From Monosiga brevicollis MX1 (lineage: Eukaryota > Opisthokonta > Choanoflagellata > Craspedida > Salpingoecidae), in contig NW_001865050.1 in the NCBI RefSeq assembly GCF_000002865.3, positions 920,762 to 984,761 of the forward strand: DNA of 64,000 nt, in the 5' to 3' direction. The translations under genes and the position numbers were made by a program. Under the pieces are notes generated by a model. That model was not told the DNA's origin and did no database searches. It saw only the letters and a program-made list of their open reading frames with translations. This document shows positions 12,093-23,059 of the stretch, piece by piece. Each line of letters starts with the position of its first letter. The stretch's first letter is position 1.

Positions 12093-15000
12093 TCTACACT
12101 GTCGGGCACCTACGCGCGCTGTGCACTCAAACTTCTTGCCATCGGCCGTGTACCACTCGCAACGGTCGTTTGGACAGATGGACTCGTGCTTGTAGGACGA
12201 GCAGGCGGCACCCTAATTTTTTTTGACAGGCATCATAAACATCGTGAGCCCGAGACACCAGAATGCAAACGCGAACGGCATTGTTCTACACTGCCGGGGC
12301 CTTGAAACTGACCGTATCGTTGTAGCACATGCTAATGTCCGCCGCAAACTGGCAGCCTGGCATGACATTCATAAGCACAGTCGGCACGTTCAAACGAAGG
12401 CATGGCACAGCAGCGCAAACACCAAGAACGCCTTACCCATGGAGAGACAAGTGGCTTTTTCAGAGATGTCTGAGCATCCCAATTGCTGGCAGGAAAAGTT
12501 GTCGTCGTTGTCCCACTCACTTGAGCAGCGCGTGGGTGGGCACGTGGCCTCGGTGGTATGCGTGTTGCAAGGCTTCCCGTCGTCTAAAAGACAGGCCATG
12601 CCCCAATGATACGCAGGCGCAACCAGAGCCAAACATGTGTTGTTGAAGCCATGCTGGTCATGCCCGACCTACCCGTGTAGCAGAAAAACTGTGCATCGCT
12701 GTATTCGCAGCCAGCTGCGAGACAGGCTGTTTTGTTAGCAATGTCACGGCAGGCCTTGTTGGTGCACACGTTCTGGTCCTGATCCACTGAGCAACGGGCC
12801 GGACACTTGCTGGCCGAATAGCTTGAGCACGCGCCTCCAGAGTCTTTGCCTACGCGTGAACAAGAATATTGGGGGGAGACTCGCAAACGTGAGACGTGTG
12901 TCCATCGCCATCCACACAAAACTGCGCGCCAGGAAAGTCAACTAATGTGATTGGAGTCATACCAGCACACTCGTAATCTTGCGCATCCCACACACAGTTG
13001 GCTTCGCCTTGACAGGCGCTCTGCTGACTGAACATGGCGCATGGAATGCCTTCCTTGGTCTCGTAGCACACGTACAAGTTTGCATCAAAAGAGCATCTAA
13101 TGGCAGTGGGGGATGTCAGTGCGCCGACAAAACGACGGTTCAGGACTTGGCAAATGGTCTACCCGTGCAATAGACACTCAATGCGAAGCAGAACGTACCC
13201 ATCCATTGCATCGCACATGACCTGATCAAAAATGTCGCTGCAAGATGAGTTGTGGCAGATACCTTCCGCACGACCAGGACTGGTATAGGAGTAGGTGCAG
13301 CGAGGATAGGGGCAGTCTGCTTCGCCGTATTGGCTGCACGCATCGCTGCCAGGTGCCATCGTGGTGTAATTCTACGCTCAAAGATAATCCCGTGGCAACA
13401 CCAAAGGACCAAGTGGGTAGCACCGCAAAAGAAGCGCCATGAGCCAACCATCAAGCTCAAAGCTGTTACATTTGATCGGCTGTTTTCAAAGGCACGTACG
13501 CCACAACCCGACTCGGGGCATTCAATGCACATGTTGCCTTGCCATTGGCAATAGGTCTCATTTTCACAGGTTCCCTCTTCCACAAAGTAATCACAGGGCA
13601 CTGGGTCGTTCTTGCCCTACAGGCATGGCCATACATGCAATAAATATGTCACAGCCCGATCAGCTGAACTAGGTGGCACAAACGCTGATGGGATTAGGAC
13701 GGCGGGCGGTGTTTGCAACGAGGAGACCGTACGGCACAAGCATGGACGGTAGAAAACCATTGGCAGTCGGAATCGCCAACACAGGCAGCCTCGTCGACCA
13801 GATCAGCTGCGGATGGAAGGATCAGTGGGGATGCGTGAAAACATGTGGTGAATCCTCACTTGTGCAAGGCAACACAATCTGAACTGAAGCAGTTTCGAGG
13901 TTGTGTCTTATGATAAAAACACAATTCAAAGTACAGAAAAGGCAAGGTCTCGTTCGAGAAGCAGAATAACAAACAATGGAGCCAGTGGAGAGCAAGAGAG
14001 AAGAAGCAAGCAAGCGTACCGCAGGCACTGCCGGGGTCTGCGGTGGGGGCGGCGGGACAGGTCACGTTGGAGCAGGAGGTCTCTGAATCACAGCGCAGGC
14101 AAAGGGAGCTGGAGCAGTTGCGGAAGCATCCGTTGACGGGGCTGCAGTCCGCCGAGTTGAAATAGAAGGAAGAGCAGTCAATGGGCTCGTCCTTATCCAC
14201 ACAGGCATTGTTCTCGACCTTGCAGTGATCGGCGGGGCAAGTTGAGATGTCAAAGTAATCGCCACATTCAACCCCCAATTTTGAGTTGTAGCAGCGCGTA
14301 AGCGCAGAGTCCCAAGAGCAATGGTCAGAGGGACAATATGACTCGTCCCCGAAGCTGAGAAATTTGAGGAGTGAAAGAAAGGGAACCCAACGGGATCAGA
14401 CAGCCAGGCTGGAAGCGGGGCTAGCCGGAGAGGGCAAAGCGGGGGTGACTGTGGGCCACGTACTTATCACACCATACAGGTTCGTTGATATTGAGACAAA
14501 CTCCGCCAAATTCCGACGTATTGACTAGGTGGCAGCGGTCAGTTGGACATTGCTCCCAATCGCTGACAAGATGGCAGGGAAGATCCAAGTCCGAAGGCCA
14601 GCAGAGCTCGTCGGTGGGGTACCAAGTGCAGCCCGTGGAGGAGGCGGTGCAATCAGATTGGTCATACATCTCTGTGCAGGCCGTTGCCTGGGAAACAAAA
14701 TCCAAGCGTGCAGTGCGGATCGGTGAGAGACGGTCTGCCACATTGCCTGGCACGGTGCAGGGTGGTCATGTTCAGCATGGCAGGCGAGACCTGAAGCTTG
14801 TTCATGCACATGCCATTAAGCATGACGCAGCGGTCGGACGGGCAGGTGGAGTCGGAGTAAAAAGCCATGCATGGCACGCTGTCGCCCTTGGGATAGCAAA
14901 AGCCCTACCAAAAAGAAAAAAAAGCGCACGCATGAACGATGGAGCAGTTCAAACCAGCCAGAGAGATTAAAGAGCAGGACAGGATCGATCGAGCCGGTTT

Positions 15001-15461
15001 GGGACGGCGTACCGTGTTGTCATCATAGCTGCAGCGATCGGTGGGACAGTCGCGGAAAAACTCGTAACAGGAAACGCCTTGGTTTTTGTTGTAGCAAACT
15101 TCAATGTCCCAATCCCATTCGCAGGGTCCGACAGCATAAAGGCTCTCATCGCCCATGCATAGGTTGTGTTCGGTGTACACGGCGCAACTAAAGTCTTGAC
15201 ACTCGTACACCTCATAATTCCACAGACAGGACGTCTCCGCCTACCATGATGACACGTGCATGAGGCTGCTTGCCAAACGTATTAACTGGTTGCTGCACTA
15301 TGTGCGCAGCGGTCGTGTGCTCGAGGCAGGTGCGATGTGGCCCGCTGCATCAAGAAAGCATACTTGGCAATAATCACTGTTGAGGGACTTGCAATCCACG
15401 GCGTGAGTGGGTTGCACTACACCGGACAGTAGCCAGATGGCAGCCACTGGCGCAAGCAGAC
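11059..15461 (-). CDS. Secreted protein built of many cysteine-rich modules
   Basis: No known family recognised. The N-terminal exon encodes a hydrophobic signal-like stretch (AIGLLAPVAAIWLLSG) ending near THA and running into VDC. The ATG-bearing exon upstream of 15461 was not found, so the N-terminus is incomplete. At least a dozen modules of about 35-50 residues follow. Each carries a recurring core such as CP(T/N/A)(D/E)RC, with 6-10 residues between cysteines: CPTDRCSY, CPSDRCVM, CPTDRCHL, CPADHCKV, CPYPRCTY, CPARCSVD, CPPTRCSS, CPNDRCEW, CPENRCVY. Many modules also carry a CxW(D/Y) element (NCVWDAQ, YCEWDAD). Short introns fall between or within modules. The last module ends CTVQS with TAA at 11059. 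Regular cysteine pairing suggests an extracellular, disulphide-bonded matrix, theca or adhesion protein; the role is inferred only. No transmembrane segment is seen at the C-terminus. Confidence 0.72.
12028..12087. repeat. (CA)n microsatellite in an intron of the cysteine-module gene
   Basis: About 30 CA units lie between exons encoding cysteine modules. Either reading (CA or GT) is outside the coding frame inferred for the minus strand. Confidence 0.93.
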
Positions 15462-15524
15462 CTATTGCCCCCGCGCACCGGCAAATGCACGTTGAGCTTT
15501 AACCCCCACCATCTCGGGACTGGC

Positions 15525-15556
<32 letters not shown>

Positions 15557-16099
15557 CAACAACAACAAGACAAGAGTTCTCGATGTCCTGCTTGAACAAC
15601 AAGCCAAACTGACTTTGCACGATCATGATCCCGGTTGATACCAGTGCCCCACGAGCACGAGGACCACGGATCTGTGGGGGTTGGATGGACACAAGTCTCC
15701 AGCAGCAGGCAGTCCAAAAAGCCGCCGTAGCAAGCGATCAGTCGATCAGTCGGAGTCACACACACGCGCGCGTTGGAAAAAAAAAAAAAAAAACAGAACA
15801 TCACACAACGTTTCAGAGATACACGCCGAGTCTGACATTTCCTGAGAGAGAGTCGCAAACGTTGACCAGATAGTAGTGATAAACCATTAGGCAAATAAGA
15901 GAACAGCAAGAACCCGCATCACCAACAAGAGATACACCGACAACTCTCTTGTCAAATGATATTGTCAGAATTTGGTTGTCAGCAACAAGTTGAGCCGGAA
16001 AAAAAAAAAAATTTGGCAGCGAGCTACGCGAGGCGCGCCGCGGGAGGAGAGGAGTGACGAGAGAACGAGGTTTTTGAACCAAGGCAGATCAGCGGCGAT
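15462..16099. other. Divergent region between the cysteine-module gene and the FRMD8-like gene
   Basis: It holds a CCA/CAA trinucleotide tract (about 15527-15568), an A-run (about 15777-15793) and a second A-run near 15999-16011. The missing first exon of the cysteine-module gene is probably here. The frame immediately before the signal-like stretch is interrupted, and no convincing ATG exon could be joined. Confidence 0.45.
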
Positions 16100-19000
16100 A
16101 TGGAGGTATGTGATGCATACGCTTGAAGCCTCACTTGGACCCACGTTGCCGTGGGCGCTCGTGCTGACACCGTGGGCGCGCAAATTGTGGACTTAGGCCG
16201 ACCAAGAACGCGACGACGATCAAGTCGTGATGGCCATTGACACGGGCCTGGTCGAGAATCTGGCAGCCAGCACCACAGTTGCTGACCGTACGTGAACGCC
16301 AATGATCCTGATTCTCAACTGCTGATGACCGTACTTTCCATGTTACTCGCCGATTGACTCAACAAATGTGACGGGATCCGATAGCCGTGGAGCTGGTCAT
16401 CACGCTGCTGGACGGCACCGAGGTTCCCATCACTTGTTCAGAGGGAAAGCATGCGCCAGCCGAGAGCATCCGGGTAAGTGTCAAGGCGAGGCTACCCGCG
16501 AGGCCCCCGGTTCTTCTCTGCCATCCCTCCTGATCAACACACATCCCGTTGGCTATATTGATCAATGGCTAGGATCTGGTGGCCGAGCGCTGCAAGATAC
16601 CCCCAGAGGACTATCGCCTTTTTGCCATCTGGGTGGCCAGCGATTCACTCCGTACGTCCGACTGGCGCCTGTTTGACATATGCATGATATTTGCTGAACC
16701 CCAGCTGCACCGTGACCCTCTGCAGAACTTCAGGTCAAGGATCACCAATCGCCCATCAAGGTCCTCAAGGCCTGGCCCGAGCTGATTCATGATTACACCC
16801 AGTACGAACTTACACTGCCTGACCCAATCGCGAAGCTTGGATGGCTTATTAAGGTCAAACACTGCCATGCCTTTTTTGTGCTACGCCTGCCCCTGAACCA
16901 GAGTGTTGGCCGACGATGAGACGGAGCTGCCCGTCATTTACTTTCGTCGCCAGGCCCTGGTGCACCTGGCAAGTACCTCGCAGCTTTGTCTCCTCTCAAC
17001 GTATTCTCGCACCGCCGTTGCTGCACGCCTCCCGTGGCGGTACCATTGACAGCACTCTACCACGGCTGACCATCGACCCATATGTGCATGCGCAACCTAG
17101 GGCCATGAACGCGCCACCGAGGACGTGAACACGCTCACCATGCTTGTCCGAGAGCTGACATACAATGTTGTGCGTCGGCTCGCCTCTCTATCTGTCCTTG
17201 TCACCTCGCTGCTCTCGACCAGGTCACACTCAATCTCACCTTACTCACTGGCTGGCGCAACCCATCACTAGGTCTACTCTTTGTATCCAGTCGACCGTGA
17301 ATTGGCCGTGTCTCTGGCAGCAATTCACCTGCAGCTTGCATGCGGGCACGAGGCTACCAAGGATGACGTCGAGTACGCCCATCGGTCCTCTCACGCCGAG
17401 CGTTTTAAACCCGCCTTGCCATTCGCTGGTGCTTTGCGGCAGTCCAACCCCATCTTTGTTCGTGCGAGATAGTGACATCGAGGGTTGTCTCATGCCGCCT
17501 CACCTCAAGAGCTTCATGGTACGGGTTCTCGCTCGTGATTTTCTGCGTGTTTCTTCTTCACCCGCCCTGGCTCTCCCATTACGCATCCTCACACCTTGAC
17601 ATGGTGGGTGGCTTAGAATGTCTTTCGCCCTTGGCGCCAAGCCGTTCTGGCTGCGCGTGCTGAGCTCACCATTTCGCCCGATGCAACCTTTGAGTTGATG
17701 CAGCGATATCTCGAGGTTAATCAAAGTCTACTTCCCGTGTTTTGTCAAGGCCCGGTGATTCTGACTTGTTTTGATATCTCTTTTTTGCGTCGCAGCTGGG
17801 TCGCCAATCGCCGCTCTATGCGGCAGTCTTCTTCTTTGGGCAGCTGGAGCAAGATCAGACCGGCATGACGCTACGCGAGCGTCCCGACATTGTATGTTTT
17901 ACCTCACGCTGCCGAGTGACCTCAATCAAGCAACCAAGTCAACATCTCACTGGGCTTCTCCAATTTGCGCGGCCAACGTGACTCAGGACGTGCGTGTGGG
18001 CGTAAATTTGGATGGCGTCCATGTAGTGGATGATAAGCACGACAAGCTTTTGTACAGTCTGACCTTTGCGGATTTTGCCTACAATCTATTTGAGGATGAG
18101 GAAACGTATGTGCTCTGTTCATGGCGCGGCTTTTTTTTTCTCACCCAGTGTTTGGCCTCACCCAGGATCCGTCATGTCCATGTTGCAGGGGCGAGGCTTG
18201 CTTCTTAATCGAGTACGAACGTCCCGATGCAGACCCAGATACCGCTCCCGAAGAACGCAAAACCATGCTCCACATCTGGAGCAAGCAGGTATGCCCGGCG
18301 CCGGCAGTCCGCTCCGAGCTGTCAGTTGCGCAGTGTGTGATTCGCAATCTGGTCCAACGCGTCGGTCTGCGCAGGCGGAGTTGCTGGACACCCTCGTATC
18401 AGAATTTGAGCCCATTGTGCTGGAATGGCAACATTTGTGCGCCCAGCGCGCTGCCGAGCATGGTAAGCGGACACCAGACTGGGTTTTCCCGCTCAACTCT
18501 GCCTTCTCGCTCTTCTTTTTCTTGCTCCCTCCCGGCTTTCTCTCACCAGATGGTCATGGGGCCGATTTTCTTGTGCCTCGCACCATCACCCTAGGCCGAA
18601 CCATTCGTGCTCACAAGTGGGGTGGGCGCATGGATAGCACGGGTACGCTTTTAGCTGCAATATGATAGAGGACGGTCTGCGCGATGTATTGTCTATTTGC
18701 GCTGCTATTTTTGCATATCGCTCTTTCACACACTTACCCGTCCCTTGGTCACAAACATGATATCATCTTCGTGTCGTAGAGGGACGCTACGAAGTCCAAA
18801 CGATGCGTCGTCGACGCGGTAGGCCCATTTGTGCCCACCTGGTGCTTATGTGCCAATGCTTAAAAAAATTGCCAGGCTGACCAATTACTCTTCTCCATGC
18901 TACAGATTGGCTGCCATTTGAGGCCAGCTTCCGTCGTCGCCCACGCGCTGGAACCGCTACCGCTGGTCCCCAGACGCAACAACCCGCTGCTGTGGCCGCC

Positions 19001-19150
19001 CCACCAGTGGAGCTTGAACAGCGATCAACTGAGTCGGTCGGTGGGCTGCTGGACAGCAATGGCCGTAACGTCAATTTCCTCTTGCTCATGCTGCTCGGTC
19101 TTTGGCACCCTGTAGGATGTCTCCACGACGCAGACAGTGCAAACTGCTGA
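16100..19150 (+). CDS. FRMD8: FRMD8-like FERM-domain protein
   Basis: FRMD8 (iTAP) in animals binds and stabilises iRhoms, cofactors of the ADAM17 sheddase. A tiny first exon (ATG GAG, 16100-16105) can be joined to ADQERDDDQVVMAIDTG; the ATG at 16230 is the alternative start. Then follow a ubiquitin-like FERM F1 (VELVITLLDGTEVPI), DLVAERCKIPPEDYRLFAIW, the F2 helices (HERATEDVNTLTMLVREL; VYSLYPVDRELAVSLAA) and F3 (SPLYAAVFFFGQLEQ; VGVNLDGVHVVDDKHDKLL; TMLHIWSKQAELLDTLVSEF). These blocks line up with human FRMD8 in order and spacing. About ten short introns. The C-terminal exon carries a basic, alanine/proline-rich stretch and then a short hydrophobic run (NFLLLMLLGLWHPV) before TGA at 19150. 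I do not recall that run in the animal protein. Confidence 0.8.
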
Positions 19151-19407
19151 GCTGTAGCCTTTGCCTTGGACAGATGGCAAAGACCCAACTGCGCCAGCTG
19201 ACGGCCACGACCCCATGTCCATACACGTGTAGATGGCTGGCCATGACTGCTTATTGTAGCCATGTGAAAGAGATGTGCATGAAACGCGTTTGTGTGCAAA
19301 TTATTGCATCATTTTTTTGACAATGTCATGTTAATCCATTTCAAAAAAATATACATGTACACGGGATAATCAAGACACAGAGGGGGCTCGGCGCAAACAG
19401 GATCAAA
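19151..19407. other. Short convergent gap
   Basis: About 257 nt lie between the tail-to-tail ends of the FRMD8-like and glycosyltransferase genes. It holds T- and A-runs near 19311-19350 and no gene. Confidence 0.55.
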
Positions 19408-22249
19408 TTAATCGCGCTTGCGCTTGTCACCGCTGACTAAGCCTACAACGCATCGGAAGAGGGCGCGCAACGTCCACAGCAGACCACCGACCAGGGTTGC
19501 GGCCAAGGCCAGCCAGAAGCAACCGACATCCCAACCCTGGTTGATGTACCACGGGTGGCTGTAGGAGGGCATCTTCAGGAAGTGTGCTCCCTCATACTTG
19601 ATCGCGTACTCAATCCAGTCAGCCGCCTGCTCAACAGGAGTGCGCGGGGTGTCGCGAATCACTGAAGACACCAACTTGGCGTTGTATTGGTATCTAAATT
19701 GGTCGTCGAGGCGGGCGGTGAGACGGGTGCTGGCAAAGAACAGCAGAACCTCACGAGATGGCAACAGTCGAAGCGTTTAGCGTACGTCGGGTTGTTGAGC
19801 AGCAGGTCAAGGTCGGCCACGAGGGACTCGGTCGTGGCTGTGTCCTTGTCCACCGAGATGGCCATGCCGCGCCACACTGCGCGTGCAACGTTATCCCACT
19901 GGTCGAAGGTGGAGCAAAAAGTGAGTCACATATCTCGGTCGGGAGTGTGCGAGTTTGAATGGGCCCTGAGACGGGTGATTCGATGGTAAACAACGGGGAG
20001 GACGCGTACCTGATCGCCGAACAAGGGGTAGCCGAGGATGGGGACGCCATGGTAGGCAGCCTCCAGAATGCCATTGGCACCACCGTGAGCGATGAAAAGC
20101 TTGGTGTTGGGGTGGCCAAGCAGGTCATTCTGCGGAATCCACTTGCTCAACTATACCATGAGGCATGCGTAAGCATGAATGAGAATGCATGCCGTGAAAG
20201 GAGGTGTCACTGAAGCAGGAGCTGCGGGCATGATACTAGGCACGCGAGCAAAGGCATACAATGGTGTTCTTGCCGACACGCGGAGCTTCGCCGTTGTACT
20301 TCCAAATGACCGTTTGCTTGAGAGTGGCCACGGCATCGGCAAGCGCTTGGGCTTGTTCAGGTTTGAGACGTGCGAGCGTACCAAAGGAGACAAGCACGAT
20401 GCCATTCTTGGCCTAACATGCATGAGCAACGAGGAAGGGGTCGCGGAACAGGGCAGCAGAGGTTGAGAGTGCGTGCCATGTCGCAGAGCAACCTGCTGCA
20501 AGCGGAAGCAGCGGCGGCGGACGGGACAACCAAAAATTGTTGGGACTGACATTTGCAACAATGTCTGAGAGTTTGGGATCTTGCGCAAAGGGGAACGCTG
20601 CGGGTTCGGGCAGGATGGGACCAATCATCTTGCAGTTGGGCGGCAACTGGCGGGGGAAATCAAAAGCCGGGGAAGTGGGGAAGAGGACAAAAGAGGCGTT
20701 TTGGAAGCTATCGTAGAGCTTGACGCCAGGTCGGAAGCGCTCGTTGAGATCATGGATCAGGTCCTCCAAGAAGCCGTGGCGAGCCCAATATTGCACTGCC
20801 CAGCTGATGCTGTTGAAGAGGCGCTGACCAAAAGTCATGTCTGGGGTGAACTTGGTGCCCATTTGCGGCACGGTGGCCCAGGGCTGCGGGATTTCATAAG
20901 GCGCGGACATGAAGGGATCTAACATGGTTGGGGAGGTGTGTGTGATCATGTGCGTGGTAAGGATGGAGTATGGGACGGGGCGTATCAAGCCGGTGTCATC
21001 CAGAAGGAGGAGGGCGCAAGAGCAAAAAACCCCCACCCAGCTGCTCGTACCATAAAAGTTGACGGGTGAGATGTCCACGCGGATGGGGATGTTCATAGCG
21101 TAAGAGTAGATGACAGAGCACAGATAGGCTGGATCGACCTGGGACGCAAAATGGTAGGCACGGCCCGTCAGCAAGAACGCAGCTTGGTGGAGTACAACCC
21201 GACAAAACAGCATGCAGGTCAAACGAGTGTGGATGGACGAGGATGGTCAAGGCAATGTTGTTGTGACACCGAAGGAGGCCGTCAGGAATCAGGCGCCCTT
21301 GGATAAGTCCAACATTTGATCTGGCATGATCATACAAGAGCAAAAGGCCAGGACGGTGCCGAAGCACCAGGCCATGCTCACGACAAACTCATGCGGTGGG
21401 TGGAGGTCGAACAAGGGGTTGGCCGGAGCAGACTGAGCTGGGTACCGAAATGACTCACCAGAGCCACATCCATTGTCTTCATGAGCTCGAGGAGTTTGGG
21501 TTCTTCAGCAATGCGCTCGCAAATGGCGGCCTTTTCGCGCAGGATCTTGAGAGCGCCTGCATTCACACCATCACCGCCATTCGTTGGTGAGTTGTGCCGG
21601 AGTGAGGTGAGGCGAGGCGAGGCGAGGCGCGTATGTTGACCATGGCAGGGAAGCAGGCTACGTGGCCGCATGACAGCGGTAGGTTGACGCAAGGGTTGGA
21701 ATGCATGTCTAACCTTCGAGGGGCTCGTCATCAGCGATCTCAAGGACATGGGCGGCGTAGTGCTCCTTGGTGGAGTTGAGCTGCAGCGTGTGAACGTTGA
21801 GGCCCGTCGTGTCGACTCGATCGCTGTCGACGCTGGAACGCACAAAGTGAACCTAAAGATGAAGGAGAGAGTGGGTGAGTGGGGCAAGCCACCTGCGTCG
21901 CCGGGTGAATCGATGCAAAGGCTCGTACCTCGTGACCTCGGGCAACCAGCTCGCGCCCGATCTTGGCAAGGACCATGTGGTGGGAGGTGGCAAAAGGCAG
22001 GCCCTGCATCAGGATCTTCTTTGGGGTAACGCGGCGACCCGTGGCACCAGCGGTGGCCGGTGCGGACGTGGTCGTGGCCGGTGCGGGCGTGGTCGTGGCC
22101 GGTGCGGGCGTGGTCGTGGCCGGTGCGGGCGTGGCCTTGGCTTGGGTGGCCTTGGCTTGGGTGGCCTTGGCTTGGGTGGCGGGGTCAGCCAGAGCCAGGG
22201 CCAGGGCCAGCGCGGCCAAGGCCACAAGGCAAATCAAAATGCGCGCCAT
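19408..22249 (-). CDS. UDP-glycosyltransferase (UGT family), type I ER membrane protein
   Basis: Expected to transfer a sugar from a UDP-sugar to lipophilic acceptors in the ER lumen. Starts at 22249 with a signal peptide ([19 protein letters not shown]). A low-complexity segment of about four [10 protein letters not shown] units and three TTPAPAT units follows, then the folded region ([20 protein letters not shown]). The UGT signature is clear: [19 protein letters not shown] then [13 protein letters not shown]. The C-terminus has one membrane span ([18 protein letters not shown]) and a basic tail ending KRKRD, which fits a KxKxx ER-retrieval signal. Stop TAA at 19408. At least six introns split the gene. 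The signature fits animal-type UGTs; the acceptor cannot be told. The N-terminal repeat before the catalytic domain is unusual for the family. Confidence 0.85.
22053..22180 (-). repeat. Coding minisatellite (21-bp and 15-bp units) in the UGT N-terminus
   Basis: About four copies of a 21-bp unit encode TTPAPAT-type repeats, and three copies of a 15-bp unit encode ATQAK. Both preserve frame. They lie just after the signal peptide, so the product is a Thr/Ala/Pro-rich luminal stalk that could be O-glycosylated (inference). Confidence 0.9.
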
Positions 22250-23059
22250 GCCCTAGTGACCAGTGCCAGGTGGGCCCGAAAATTAGTTCAAGCCGCAGTA
22301 ACAACTGTTTGGCGTCACCAACGCTCCGGAAATGCATTCGCTGCCATCCTGATATGTTGCCATCATCATCGCCGCTGCCATCCCCTCCATCCCTGTAGAT
22401 TCCCCATCCCTATTCCCCTCAACCATCCCCATGATCCCCATCACCATCACCATCACCATCACCATCAGCTCTCTGATTCACCTCAGTTCAGTCCAAAAAA
22501 AGGGAAAATGCACACCCACGAGGGTCTTAAGCTCTCTCTCTCTTTTTCAAGCTCTTTCTCAAGCTCGCTCTCTCTCTCTCTCTTGTTCCCAGTTGTTGTT
22601 ACATGTGGTAGTTGTGCTTTTCCTTTGTGTCTTTGCTCTTTATTCCTCTCTTTCTCAAACCGACCAATTCATCTACCTTTCTCTCTCTCTCTTTTACCTC
22701 TCTCTCTCTCTCTCTCTCGCTCTCTCTCTGTCTCGCACTTTTGTCTGTTGTTGCAGTTCACGCGGCTGGCCCTATCTCTCGATGTGGCTGATGTCTCCTC
22801 CAAGAAAAAGTCTGACAGTTGTCGCTGACAACAATTACAAATTGGGGGTGTTGTGTGTATTTTGAATGCCGTGCGTTGCAAGGTTTGAAAAAGCCGCCGG
22901 CAACTCGATGCGATGCGAGCTCGATCGACACTGCGCCGATGCCATCGTTGTGCTATTGTGCTCGGGGTGGGGCTTTGTGAGCTGATGATCCCTGCCTTGT
23001 AGTGAGTTTGGAGCGACGAGTAGGGTCTGGTCCAGAGGGCCAAAGCAAGCAACGTCAAC
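22250..23059. other. Divergent region between UGT and GH18 genes, CT-rich
   Basis: It contains a CCATCA/CATCAC hexamer run (about 22440-22468) and several CT tracts (22526-22584, 22680-22731). No gene is recognised. It probably holds both promoters. Confidence 0.55.

Noticed and set aside
22060-22400. Plus-strand frames with [13 protein letters not shown]-like repeats
   Set aside because: This is the reverse strand of the UGT N-terminal minisatellite. The minus frame has a signal peptide and continues into the UGT fold.
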